This document shows, piece after piece, positions 46,609 through 55,195 of a stretch of 64,000 nucleotides of DNA. A program made the translations under genes and the position numbers. The notes under the pieces were generated by a model. The model did no database searches, had not been told where the DNA came from, and worked only from the letters and a program-made list of their open reading frames with translations. Numbering within the stretch: position 1 is the first letter of the stretch; each line of letters begins with the position of its first letter. This stretch comes from Rhizobium sp. CG5 (GTDB lineage: Bacteria; Pseudomonadota; Alphaproteobacteria; Rhizobiales; Rhizobiaceae): positions 274,934 to 338,933 of the forward strand of contig NZ_JABAEF010000004.1 in the NCBI RefSeq assembly GCF_023701945.1, given 5' to 3'.

Positions 46609-46628
46609 GCCGGCGGATATCCGCCGGC
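46609..46628. repeat. Perfect palindrome between convergent genes
   Basis: Half-site GCCGGCGGAT is followed directly by its exact inverse. It lies 25 bases after the stop of the secreted-protein gene and 15 bases before the end of the convergent aminopeptidase gene. There is no T-run, so its role as a terminator is uncertain. Confidence 0.5.
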
Positions 46629-46642
46629 CACCTCGACAGCAG

Positions 46643-47896
46643 TCAGGCCCATTCACCCTTGCGCATCACCGGCACCTTTGACCCGTCGGCCCGCACGCCG
46701 TCGATATCCACCTTGTCGGAGCCGATCATCCAGTCGATATGGATCAGGCTGGAATTGCCGCCCTGCGCGGCAATCTGCTCCTGGCTGAGCGATGCCCCGT
46801 CCAGGAAGCATTTCGAATAGCACTGGCCGAGCGCGATGTGGCACGAGGCATTTTCGTCAAACAGCGTGTTGTAGAACAGGATGCCGGACGCCGAGATCGG
46901 GGAGGAATGCGGCACCAGCGCCACTTCGCCGAGCCGCCGTGCGCCCTCATCCGTGTCGAGAACCTTCAGCAGCACTTCCTCGCCGCGCGATGCCTTGGCC
47001 TGGACGATCCGGCCGGCTTCGAACCGCACCTGGATATTGTCGATCAGCGTGCCCTGGTGCGACAGCGGCTTGGTGCTGGAGACCGTGCCTTCGACCCGCA
47101 GAGCATGCGGCGTTGTAAAAACCTCTTCGGTCGGGATATTCGGATTGCAGGTCACGCCGTTCTTGGCCATCGACGCGCCGCCATGCCATTCGTGGCCGTC
47201 GGCGAGCCCCACCGTCAGATCGGTGCCGGGGCCGGTGAAATGCAGGGCCTCGAAGCGCTCGCCATTCAACCAGCTGGAGCGTTTGCGCAGATTGGCATTG
47301 TGCTCTTGCCAGGCAGCGATCGGATCGGCCCGGTCGACGCGCGAGGCCGCAAAGATCGCATCGGCGAGCTTGGCGACAGCCATCTCCACCGGCACATCCG
47401 GGAAGACCAGCTTTGCCCAGGACGGATTGGGATAGGAGCAGATGTTCCAGTTGATGTCGAAGTTGGAGATATATTCGAGCGCCGGCTTGTAGGCGATCGA
47501 GTTGGCCTTGTTGGCGCGCGCCACCTTGGCTGCGTCCTGGCCGGCCAGCAGCATCGGATTATCGCCGGCAATCGCCAGCCGCGCCGCCCCGCCGGCATAG
47601 GCCTTCGCCATGCCCTCGTAGAGCCAGCCGGATGCCTTGTCGAAACTCTCGTCCGGCGCATGGGCATACCGCGACAGCGTTGTTTCCTCGTCGGAATAGA
47701 AGGTGGTGACGATGCCGGCACCGGCCATATAGGCATGTTTGGTGATGTGACGAACCAGCGGCAAGGCGGCCAGCGGCGCGGTGATCACCAGATCCTGGCC
47801 CTTCTGCAATTGCAGTCCGACCTTCACGGCCACTTCACCGAGTTTTTCGAGTTTGACGGGATCGACGATCTTGGAGAAATCGGGCGCAATTGTCAT
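46643..47896 (-). CDS. Family M29 aminopeptidase
   Basis: This 417-residue metallopeptidase resembles AmpS/PepS enzymes. Metal ligands are expected in GRVEGTVSSTKPL-like LRVEGTVSSTKPLSHQG, in EVALVPHSSPIS and in NTLFDENASCHIALGQCY; WMIGSDKVDIDGV ends the active-site region. These cobalt/zinc aminopeptidases remove N-terminal residues in the cytosol. The gene lies downstream of, and parallel with, ybaK. Confidence 0.92.
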   Translation of the reverse strand: MTIAPDFSKIVDPVKLEKLGEVAVKVGLQLQKGQDLVITAPLAALPLVRHITKHAYMAGAGIVTTFYSDEETTLSRYAHAPDESFDKASGWLYEGMAKAYAGGAARLAIAGDNPMLLAGQDAAKVARANKANSIAYKPALEYISNFDINWNICSYPNPSWAKLVFPDVPVEMAVAKLADAIFAASRVDRADPIAAWQEHNANLRKRSSWLNGERFEALHFTGPGTDLTVGLADGHEWHGGASMAKNGVTCNPNIPTEEVFTTPHALRVEGTVSSTKPLSHQGTLIDNIQVRFEAGRIVQAKASRGEEVLLKVLDTDEGARRLGEVALVPHSSPISASGILFYNTLFDENASCHIALGQCYSKCFLDGASLSQEQIAAQGGNSSLIHIDWMIGSDKVDIDGVRADGSKVPVMRKGEWA

Positions 47897-47992
47897 GGGG
47901 ATCTGCCACTATCTTGGTTATGGTGCGCATAGACTTAATGGGCTTTGCGGCGAAAATGAAGATTGAAGACGGGAAAACACCGCCGTAACTGT

Positions 47993-48466
47993 TCAGGCGA
48001 CGATTGCCGTGGCAATAGCCCCTAGTGCCTTCAATGCATCCTTGGGATCGAGCCGCACCTGCAGGCCGCGCTGCCCGCCGTTCATGTAGACATACTCTTC
48101 GCTGAGCGCGGCGATCTCGATAACTGTGGGCACCTGTTTCTTCTGGCCGAACGGGCTGATGCCGCCGACCACGAAGCCGGTCAGCTTCTCGGCCAGCGCC
48201 GGTTTCATCATCGCCGCCGATTTGCCGCCGAGCGCCGCCGCCAGCTTCTTCATGCTGACCTCTTGGTCCGAAGGCAGCACGACGCAGACCGGCTTGCCGT
48301 CCAGTTCGGCCATCAGCGTCTTCAGCACCCGGGCCGGATCTTCGCCAAGCGCTTCCGCCGCCTGCATGCCGATCCGCTCGGCATGGGGATCGTAGTCATA
48401 GGTATGGACGGTGAAGGCAATACCGGCTTTGGTGAGAGCTTGCGTGGCGCGCGTGGTCTTCGACAT
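47993..48466 (-). CDS. ybaK: Cys-tRNA(Pro) deacylase YbaK/EbsC
   Basis: The 157-residue editing enzyme has the family features HTYDYDP near the N-terminus, VLKTLMAELDGKPVCVVLPSDQEVSMKKLA with the active-site lysine, and GGISPFGQKKQVPTVIE. YbaK hydrolyses Cys mistakenly attached to tRNA-Pro. It begins 2 bases past the stop of the ArsC-like gene, so the two are co-transcribed. Confidence 0.92.
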   Translation of the reverse strand: MSKTTRATQALTKAGIAFTVHTYDYDPHAERIGMQAAEALGEDPARVLKTLMAELDGKPVCVVLPSDQEVSMKKLAAALGGKSAAMMKPALAEKLTGFVVGGISPFGQKKQVPTVIEIAALSEEYVYMNGGQRGLQVRLDPKDALKALGAIATAIVA

Positions 48467-48468
48467 CG

Positions 48469-48819
48469 CTACGCCCCGAACTCGGCGGCATAGATCTCCG
48501 GCTTGAAGCCGATCAGCAGCGTGCCGTCTGCCTCGAGCACCGGACGCTTGATCATCGACGGCTGGGCCAGCATCAGCTCGATCGCTTTGGCCTGGTCGAG
48601 GTCGACCTTCGCCTCATCGGGCAGTTTCTTGAAGGTCGTGCCGGCGCGGTTCAGCACCGTTTCCCAGCCGGCCTTGGCGGTCCAGGCTTCCAGATGCGCG
48701 CGGTCGATGCCCGACGCCTTGTAGTCATGAAACCGGTAGGCGACCCCATGATCGTTCAGCCACGCCAAGGCCTTCTTCATCGTGTCGCAATTCTTAATGC
48801 CGTAGATCATGGCGGCCAT
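48469..48819 (-). CDS. ArsC-family (YffB-like) reductase
   Basis: The 116-residue thioredoxin-fold protein has the opening IYGIKNCDTMKKALAWL with a single active-site Cys, and the family segments TFKKLP, MIKRPVLEADGTLLIGF. It resembles YffB/Spx-type proteins rather than true arsenate reductase of ars operons, so the physiological substrate is uncertain. ATG 48819 is chosen; an ATG three codons later is also possible. It is first in a two-gene unit with ybaK. Confidence 0.88.
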   Translation of the reverse strand: MAAMIYGIKNCDTMKKALAWLNDHGVAYRFHDYKASGIDRAHLEAWTAKAGWETVLNRAGTTFKKLPDEAKVDLDQAKAIELMLAQPSMIKRPVLEADGTLLIGFKPEIYAAEFGA

Positions 48820-49131
48820 GGGATCGGTCCTTGTCGATACGGGGCGGATAACGCGGCGGGAAGCTCCGACGCACAGAGACTGAAATATCAAACCACGGAA
48901 TGTTCGCAAGCGGCACACTGTCACGGTGGTGTCCGCCGCGTCCGAAAGTGAAGGATTGGCGCATCGAACGTGGGGTTTCCTTGAACCTGGTTTGCGGACC
49001 GCCTGCCTCTTTTAAAAATGCCCACATTTGGACGGCGCCACAGATTGCCACGGGCCAGTCAACAGCTATGCTGCATCGCAACGACATGTCTTGTCGGTAT
49101 GCCAGTCGCACGCGCGGCTTCCGGAGGCACA

Positions 49132-50028
49132 ATGCGCATAGAATTTCGTCTCGGCCTGATCCTGGCCGTCTGTTTCGTTTTCGGCCTGCTGATTGCCGGC
49201 TATATCTCCTACACGCTGGAATTTCGCCAGGCGCGCAGCGAGGTGAACGAAAAATCCCGTGTCCTCTTGGAAATGGGCATCGCCATGCGCAACTACACGA
49301 GCAGCCAGGTGGCGCCGCTGGTCAAGGCGCTGGGATACGATGAGTTCCACCCGCAGATGGTGCCTTCCTACGGCGCTCAGACCACGCTTGGCATTCTGCG
49401 GGAGAGGTTCCCCGATTATCGCTACCGCGAGGCCTCGCTCAACCCGACCAATATCGATGACCGGGCCAATGATTGGGAAGTCACACTGCTGCAGAATTTC
49501 CAGGACGATGCCGAGCTGAAGGAACTGTCCGGCGAAGTGGGCCAGGCGGGTGAACGCCGCTTTTATCTCGCAAGGCCCCTGCGCATGCCGAACGAAGCCT
49601 GCCTGCAATGTCATTCCACGCCGGAGGTGGCTCCTGCCTCGATGGTGGCCAAATACGGCAACAACGGTTTCGGCTGGAAGATGGGCGATGTGATCGGCAT
49701 GCAGCTGATCGAGGTACCGGTGGCGGGACCGAACGGCCAGGCGGCCAAGAGCCTGGCGGTCACCATCGGTGCGCTCACCTGCGTCTTTACCCTGTCGCTG
49801 GCGATCTTCCTCCTGCTTCTGCGGCGCTATGTCACCCATCCGCTTGAATCCATCACCCGCCAGACCATAGAGACCAGCCTCGGTGCCGATTGGCAAGGTG
49901 CCGAACCGCGCGTTCGGATGAACGGCCAGTTCTATGATCTGGAGCAGTCGATCTCGCGCCTGCGCATCAGCCTCAACGAGGCCCTGCGGCTTTTCCCGGA
50001 TCTCGGCGGCAGGAAGAAAGAGCCATGA
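49132..50028 (+). CDS. Membrane sensor with Tll0287-like (DUF3365) c-type haem domain
   Basis: This 298-residue protein has two membrane helices (about 8-27 and 207-230) around a periplasmic DUF3365/Tll0287-like sensor domain. The domain carries a covalent haem site CLQCH at 157-161; TTLGILRERFPDYRYREASLNPTN is the typical central stretch. After the second helix comes only a HAMP-like tail and a short cytosolic end, with no kinase or cyclase. GGAGG lies 4 bases before the ATG. Its stop overlaps the MscS gene start by 4 bases, so it probably transmits a redox or gas signal to that channel. Confidence 0.82.
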   Translation: MRIEFRLGLILAVCFVFGLLIAGYISYTLEFRQARSEVNEKSRVLLEMGIAMRNYTSSQVAPLVKALGYDEFHPQMVPSYGAQTTLGILRERFPDYRYREASLNPTNIDDRANDWEVTLLQNFQDDAELKELSGEVGQAGERRFYLARPLRMPNEACLQCHSTPEVAPASMVAKYGNNGFGWKMGDVIGMQLIEVPVAGPNGQAAKSLAVTIGALTCVFTLSLAIFLLLLRRYVTHPLESITRQTIETSLGADWQGAEPRVRMNGQFYDLEQSISRLRISLNEALRLFPDLGGRKKEP

Positions 50029-51542
50029 GCTATCTCCTTTCGGCGCTGCTGGTCGCCGCGACCGCCCTGGTCTGGCTGCTCTTCGTCACGCTGGCGCCCG
50101 ACAGCGCCGATTGGGCGCCGGTGCTGCGCGACGCCGCCTCTTTCCTAACGGCGCTCAGCGTCGCACGCTTTGTCGAAGTGCTGGTCAGCACCCTGGTCGA
50201 CGATTCCGACGGCAACAGCCGTACGACGGATCTCGTCAAGGTCATGAGTTCGATCGTGATCTACATTGCCGCCATGCTGGTCTGGCTGCATTACGGCATG
50301 GCCTTCGACATCACCAGCCTGCTGGCCACATCGGCCATCGTCTCCCTCGTGCTCGGCTTTGCCCTGCAGAACACGCTCGGAAACCTGTTTTCCGGATTGT
50401 CGCTGGAGCTGGAGCGGCCGCTCCGGGTAGGAGACTTCATCCGTAAGGGCACGGTCGAGGGCGAGGTGGTGGCGCTCAAATGGCGCTCGATCTTCCTGCG
50501 CACGCCCAATGGCAGTTCCATTGTCTTGCCCAACAGCACCTTGGCGACGGATGCGGTGGAGGTGGTCCGGCGCGGCCAGTCGGTGCGCACGGCGGTATCC
50601 TTCCTGGTGCCGGACCGGATCCCGCCGATGCGCGTGTTCAAGGTGGCGGAGGAGGTGCTCGACCGCGGCGTTCCCGGCGTCGCCGAGGATCCGCTGTCGT
50701 CCGTCGTCTTGATCGGCCCGGAGCCGGAGACCGGCACGATGCGTTACGCACTGCGGTGCTACACGACGAAGCCCATCGATACGACATCGCTTGCCTCCCG
50801 GGTTCTGACGGCGCTGTGGTACGCCTTCGACCGCCAGGACATCCCGATGACCGGCGAGAGCCGTGACGCGATCGCACCCGCGCTGCCGCAGTCGCCGGCC
50901 TTCCTTGGCAACCTGGCCGGACTTGGCCGGCTTCTGCGCTTCGGCCCCGGCGAAACCGTGCCGCCGCAACTGGCTGGCTTCGTCGTCGACGGGGGCCTCC
51001 ATGAGGAGGTGCTGAGCCACGAGATCGATCTCGATGCGGAACTGGCGCCAATCCTGGGTGCGGTTTTTGGACCCAACCGGCTACCGCTCATTCCGCCCAC
51101 TGCGATCCGCCACATCGCCCGGCAGGCTGCGCTGTTCCTTGGCCCCGTCGCCTTCACGCTCGCTGATCACTATGGCAGCCTGACGACGGATCCCTACCTG
51201 CTCTACCACGCGCTCGCCTCGCGCATTCCCGATGCGCTCGACCGGCAGCGCTTCCTCTCCAACGCGCCCGACCGTCCGCTCCGCCATATCTCGCCCGGTG
51301 ATGCCTTCGGCTGGGCCAGCCGCCTGCAGGTGGAGACGATCGCCACGCGCAAGCGGACCGTCGTCTATTCCGCAGATCTCCTGGTTCTGGACGAAGCCGC
51401 CGCGGCCATCCTGGCCGATCATCCCGAGGGCGAAGCGCTACGGGCCCGTATCCTTGCCTCTTCGCCGCTGTTGGAAGCGCTCGGGCCGGAACTGTTGGCG
51501 GTCAGGCTGGCGAAGAATTCTGGCGAGCCTGTGGAAAGCTGA
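50025..51542 (+). CDS. MscS-type mechanosensitive channel with extra C-terminal domain
   Basis: The 505-residue protein begins with membrane helices (about 1-22, 34-52, 72-92), and the pore helix region TSAIVSLVLGFALQNTLGNLF at about 103-122. The MscS beta domain (RPLRVGDFIRKGTVEGEV) and the vestibule (to about 275) follow. Residues about 300-505 are an additional cytosolic part, in which LLRFGPGETVPPQ resembles a degenerate cyclic-nucleotide-binding domain. Its ATG overlaps the upstream haem-sensor stop (ATGA), so the channel is likely gated or tuned by that sensor (inference). Confidence 0.85.
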   Translation: MSYLLSALLVAATALVWLLFVTLAPDSADWAPVLRDAASFLTALSVARFVEVLVSTLVDDSDGNSRTTDLVKVMSSIVIYIAAMLVWLHYGMAFDITSLLATSAIVSLVLGFALQNTLGNLFSGLSLELERPLRVGDFIRKGTVEGEVVALKWRSIFLRTPNGSSIVLPNSTLATDAVEVVRRGQSVRTAVSFLVPDRIPPMRVFKVAEEVLDRGVPGVAEDPLSSVVLIGPEPETGTMRYALRCYTTKPIDTTSLASRVLTALWYAFDRQDIPMTGESRDAIAPALPQSPAFLGNLAGLGRLLRFGPGETVPPQLAGFVVDGGLHEEVLSHEIDLDAELAPILGAVFGPNRLPLIPPTAIRHIARQAALFLGPVAFTLADHYGSLTTDPYLLYHALASRIPDALDRQRFLSNAPDRPLRHISPGDAFGWASRLQVETIATRKRTVVYSADLLVLDEAAAAILADHPEGEALRARILASSPLLEALGPELLAVRLAKNSGEPVES

Positions 51543-51914
51543 AGGTCAAGCGACAATGAGGCTGCCTTGGACAGCCCCGTTGTTATTGGATATTTTTCCG
51601 TCGTAAGGAATTGATTTTACTGCGGAAAGATTCCGTTTCGGTCCGCAGCGCCGTGACCGGGGTCGTCCAAATATATCATGTTGATTTTGTTGGATTTTTT
51701 TGGAAGCTCAGTGTGGAAAAAATTCTGTGAGCTATCGGTATCTATCGACCGCTTCGCGGTGAGACATAGACCTCAAACCTCGCATCTTTTTTCACCTGAT
51801 AAAGTACCGTCAAAATCGACGAAATCAATATGCCGCATCGGCAAACCTCCTGCTGGAATTCTTAAGCTCGATCTGCTACATGACTATCTACATGGTCAGG
51901 AGTGTGACAGGCAT
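51543..51914. other. AT-rich spacer before the phd/vapC locus
   Basis: No gene could be recognised in these 370 bases. They are AT-richer than their surroundings. Two direct repeats CTACATG (51876-51882 and 51888-51894), 12 bases apart, lie just upstream of the antitoxin gene and could be operator half-sites. Nothing else was identified. Confidence 0.4.
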
Positions 51915-52160
51915 GTGATCAATCTGGCGGATGCCAAAGCCCATCTGAGCGAACTGGTCGAACTGGTCGAACTGGTCGAAGCGGGCGATTCGATCGACAT
52001 CACCCGTCGCGGTAAGCCAGTCGCTCGGCTCACTGCGGTGGAAAGGCCCCGCAAGCCGATCGATGCGGCACTGCTTCAGTTGCTGACGGCAGCGATGCCG
52101 CCCCAATCCCAGAGTGCTGCCGATCTCGTGCGTTCGATGCGGGATGTTGATCGCTACTGA
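51915..52160 (+). CDS. Phd/YefM-family antitoxin
   Basis: The 81-residue antitoxin reads [15 protein letters not shown], then [21 protein letters not shown], the standard N-terminal Phd/YefM DNA-binding fold, and a toxin-binding C-terminal tail. A GTG at 51915 is the best start (AGGAG 12 bases upstream); no nearer ATG is in frame, and an open frame further upstream is not homologous. Three copies of a 9-bp repeat inside it (51951-51977) give the stretch [13 protein letters not shown], one repeat more than usual. Confidence 0.82.
   Translation: MINLADAKAHLSELVELVELVEAGDSIDITRRGKPVARLTAVERPRKPIDAALLQLLTAAMPPQSQSAADLVRSMRDVDRY
51951..51977 (+). repeat. Three tandem copies of GAACTGGTC inside the antitoxin gene
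   Basis: Identical 9-bp units at 51951-51959, 51960-51968 and 51969-51977 encode E-L-V three times. The family normally has about one fewer unit in the helix, so this looks like a slipped-strand expansion that keeps the frame. Confidence 0.8.
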
Positions 52161-52585
52161 AGCTTTATCTCGATACGTCGCTGATCGTTGCGGCGCTCTC
52201 CAACGAAGCAATGACGCCGCGCGTTCAGGCCTGGCTGGCGGAACAGGACCCGGCGCGGCTCCTGAACAGCGACTGGACCTTTACCGAGATGTCGTCGGCT
52301 TTGGCAATCAAGCTGCGGACCGGACAGATCGCCCTCGAGCCGCGCGCCGCGGCGCTCGCCATGTTCAACAAGCTCGTCGCCGAGAGTTTCACCATGCTGC
52401 CCGTGACGGGCGGTCAGTTCCGGGCGGCGGCGAGGTTCGCTGATCAGCATGCTCTTGGGCTGCGTGCGGGAGACGCGCTGCATCTCGCCATCGCGTCGGA
52501 GCAGGGCGCCACAGTGTATACGCTTGACCAGCGGCTGGCTGAGGCCGGGCCAGTGCTTGGTGTCCCCGCGCAGTTGCGGGCATGA
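52157..52585 (+). CDS. VapC-type PIN-domain toxin with unusual start
   Basis: The PIN domain is read from [17 protein letters not shown] onward, continuing through [21 protein letters not shown] and ending [25 protein letters not shown]. This gives the acidic residues of a VapC ribonuclease. Its first catalytic Asp (LDTS) lies before the first ATG (52211), and the frame is closed by a stop at 52148-52150. Only TCG, CTA and CTG precede it, so translation must begin at CTG 52157 or the toxin lacks its first Asp. Overlap with the phd stop is 4 bases. Possibly inactive. Confidence 0.72.
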   Translation: MKLYLDTSLIVAALSNEAMTPRVQAWLAEQDPARLLNSDWTFTEMSSALAIKLRTGQIALEPRAAALAMFNKLVAESFTMLPVTGGQFRAAARFADQHALGLRAGDALHLAIASEQGATVYTLDQRLAEAGPVLGVPAQLRA

Positions 52586-52627
52586 TCCGGGCCTTCTCCA
52601 GCTTGGCCAGTCCGTTGGGGAGCCGCC

Positions 52628-52812
52628 ATGGCCAGTGACTGGTCCGACGAGCAGAACGACGCGATCGTGGCGGATTATTTCGCGATGCTCGCTGACGACA
52701 TCGCCGGGCGACCCTACAGCAAGTCTGAGCATAACCGCCTCCTCCAGCCGGTGATCGATCGGCCTCGCGGCTCGATCGAATACAAGCATCAGAACATCAG
52801 CGCCGTGCTCAT
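52628..52812 (+). pseudogene. 5' fragment of an uncharacterised gene, cut off by a junction
   Basis: The start MASDWSDEQNDAIVADYFAM, then IAGRPYSKSEHNRLLQP and GSIEYKHQNISAVL, matches the N-terminus of a larger family of restriction-endonuclease-like or DUF3883-related proteins (from memory, not searched). After NISAVL at about 52812 the frame continues into sequence with no resemblance. A deletion or insertion junction probably lies there, directly before the siderophore genes. Confidence 0.6.
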
Positions 52813-52923
52813 CAGCATTGTACTTTGCGGGGTCTCCAACCTCAACTGCATGTCCGTCTGGATCGTAAGAACGAAATACGCGCTATCCCCATGCTGTCAG
52901 GCCGATGCGCCACCGCATGATCT

Positions 52924-54045
52924 TCATTGCGGCAGATATGCGTTCGCCCCCGTGGCGATGATTTCTTCTTCGCTGAGGTGCCTATGCCAGTGCGAGTAGA
53001 GCACGAAGCGATCGCGGGAAAGCGCGATATCCTTCTTCAGGTGCCGATGAATAGCGCTGAACGCCCGGTGCTCGCATCCGCCCCAGACAAAGACCGTATC
53101 GAGCGCCTCGGGCCATTTTATCGTGCGGATGCTATCCTCCAGCAACGCCGTCGTGCCGGCGTCAGCGCCGTTGCGGTGCAGCCAGACGACCGCCATGCCT
53201 GCCGGACAGTGAAGTGGTAACTCGTCTGTTTTCGTGTCCACCTCAATGAACGCATGACCGGTCGCGGTGGCGGGCAGGGTTTGAAGGATCCTGGCGATAC
53301 CCGGCAAAGCGGTTTCATCTCCGACCAAAACATAGAATTCTGCGTGTTTGGGACCATTGGCGGCGGGACCGAGGATGCCGGCAAGATCACCCGGCCGCGC
53401 GTTAATGGCCCAACGGGTTGCTGGGCCGGGGTTGGCGTGAAGGGCAAAGTCGATTGTGATTTCTTGGGCTGCTGCATCGATATGCCGGATCGTGTAGACC
53501 CGTGTCGGAACAGCTTTGTCATCCGGCCAGATGACATGGCCGCGATGATCGAGCATCGGCCATCGGGGTTTGGCTGTGCCACGCGGCTGGAATATGAGTC
53601 GACAGTGGAACTGGTCGTTTCGATCGTACCGCTCGAGGTTCTCCCCCCGGAACACGATGCGGCGGAAGCGGGGAGCAATGTCTTCGACGGATTTCACATT
53701 CAGGATGCGCAGATCGGCGGGTAGGGCCGGTTCGGCATGATCCCCTTCCCACTGAATTTCCAGCTTTTCACGGGCGGCGATGAAGCCAATCGGCCCGACG
53801 AGCGCATGCTTTAGCCGATTGAGACCGCCTGGATCCGTTGCTTCGGCCGTCAGTTTGAAGCCGTTTCCGGTCGCTTCGAACGTGGCAGTGCCGAACGGTG
53901 AGCGGATATGATGAACTCCAGCGGCTTCTTCAACAGTCATGTCGTGGGTCGCGATCGATTCGACGATCGGCTCCACGTATTTGCTGATGTTCGCAAATTG
54001 TACCGTTGCGCTTGCGCGATATCGTGTGTTCATGACCAGTGACAT
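52924..54045 (-). CDS. Siderophore-interacting protein (DUF2218 plus FAD/NAD(P) reductase)
   Basis: The 373-residue protein has an N-terminal DUF2218 domain (about 6-100). The siderophore-interacting FAD domain (about 110-235) contains TRVYTIRHIDAAAQEITIDFALH and PGPATRWA. The NAD(P)-binding part (about 240-365) has FYVLVGDETALPGIARIL and FVWGGCEHRAFSAIHRHL. These proteins reduce ferric siderophore to release iron in the cytosol. It is last in an operon with the binding protein and TonB receptor. Start ATG at 54045 or 54033. Confidence 0.9.
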   Translation of the reverse strand: MSLVMNTRYRASATVQFANISKYVEPIVESIATHDMTVEEAAGVHHIRSPFGTATFEATGNGFKLTAEATDPGGLNRLKHALVGPIGFIAAREKLEIQWEGDHAEPALPADLRILNVKSVEDIAPRFRRIVFRGENLERYDRNDQFHCRLIFQPRGTAKPRWPMLDHRGHVIWPDDKAVPTRVYTIRHIDAAAQEITIDFALHANPGPATRWAINARPGDLAGILGPAANGPKHAEFYVLVGDETALPGIARILQTLPATATGHAFIEVDTKTDELPLHCPAGMAVVWLHRNGADAGTTALLEDSIRTIKWPEALDTVFVWGGCEHRAFSAIHRHLKKDIALSRDRFVLYSHWHRHLSEEEIIATGANAYLPQ

Positions 54046-54063
54046 CCGGATTGCTCGTTGAAC

Positions 54064-55188
54064 TCAGATCGAGGCCCATAACGGTCCCTCGATGGGGAAT
54101 GCCGCGAATTCGCGGTTTATGCGGTCGAGGATGGCCGCAGGGTCGAGATCGACGCATTGCTCGGGGTGCAGCCATTTTGCGGTTTGGGCTACGAACAGGA
54201 TGTTGAGCGGAAGATTGGTGATCAGCCCGGTCCATATCCCATGAACGCGCTTCGCGCGAACGCTTGGCAAATGGTCGAACGCAGGCCTTCCGTCGATCAG
54301 GCGCTGTAAGCCTTGCCGGCCCAGGGCGGGGTCGATACCAGGCCCGATCGCGGGGCGGCTTCCCGAGGCCCATCCACCGCCGGATGCGATGTAGACGTCG
54401 TGGGGCGTGGACAGCAGATATTCGAGCGAGAGCTTTTCGAACCAGGGCGCGGTCACGCCTGGCAAGGGTTGCCCGCCGGCAAGTGCCAGAAGATCGCTCC
54501 AGACCTTCCGCCCTGCCGCCCAGCAGCAATCGTCAAGGGTGGACTGGACCTCCAGATAGGTCGTGACCGGTGTCGTGCCTGCAAAGCGTGCCGTTATCCC
54601 TGCCAATTCTCGTTCAAAGAACGAGACAAACGCATCTGCCTTTGCCGATGCGCCGAGGAGTACGCTCCACATTTTCATCGAGTTCTTGAGTTCGGAAGCA
54701 GGATCGGCGGTCTGCGCGCCGGCAATGGTATTGCTCGATGCATCACTGAAGACCACGGGAATGCCGACTTGCTTCAGCCTTTCTACCATTGGGTCGGCGC
54801 CACCCTGCGGCGTCATAAAGGCGGTCGTGACAATGAGGTCTGGCGCGAGGCCAATCAACCCTTCAAGTGAAACGGTATCGGGAGACTGCTTGCCGACGGT
54901 GCTCACCGGATGGCCGTTCAGCAGGCGCTCTTGCAGCCGCTCGCTGTCGATCCGATCGACAGCCGCCCAGCCGACGACGAGCGAGGCGGGATCAGCATGC
55001 AGGAGGGACATGGTGAGGAGATCGTGTGCCTCAAGAAGGATGATCCGTCTTGGCAACGCCGGAAGGCGCACTTCGCGCCCAGCCATATCCGTCACTGTCA
55101 GTGGTTGCTCCGCTGCCGCCGGCCGGGTCCCCGAAAGGATGCCGGCCGCCGCGATGGAGGTACAAAAACGGCGTCTTGTTAAAGTCAC
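54064..55188 (-). CDS. Periplasmic iron-siderophore binding protein (Tat-type)
   Basis: The 374-residue ABC-type binding protein (FepB/BtuF fold) has a Tat signal (TLTRRRFCTSIAAAGILSG). Domain starts include VTDMAGREVRLPALPRRIIL and EGLIGLAPDLIVTTAF; the C-terminal lobe contains LDRINREFAAFPIEGPLW. A conserved glycine-rich strand lies near ASGGGWASGSR. It carries Fe-siderophore from the TonB receptor to a permease. No permease is next to it; those at 60-62 kb could serve. Confidence 0.87.
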   Translation of the reverse strand: MTLTRRRFCTSIAAAGILSGTRPAAAEQPLTVTDMAGREVRLPALPRRIILLEAHDLLTMSLLHADPASLVVGWAAVDRIDSERLQERLLNGHPVSTVGKQSPDTVSLEGLIGLAPDLIVTTAFMTPQGGADPMVERLKQVGIPVVFSDASSNTIAGAQTADPASELKNSMKMWSVLLGASAKADAFVSFFERELAGITARFAGTTPVTTYLEVQSTLDDCCWAAGRKVWSDLLALAGGQPLPGVTAPWFEKLSLEYLLSTPHDVYIASGGGWASGSRPAIGPGIDPALGRQGLQRLIDGRPAFDHLPSVRAKRVHGIWTGLITNLPLNILFVAQTAKWLHPEQCVDLDPAAILDRINREFAAFPIEGPLWASI

Positions 55189-55195
55189 TGTCGCC

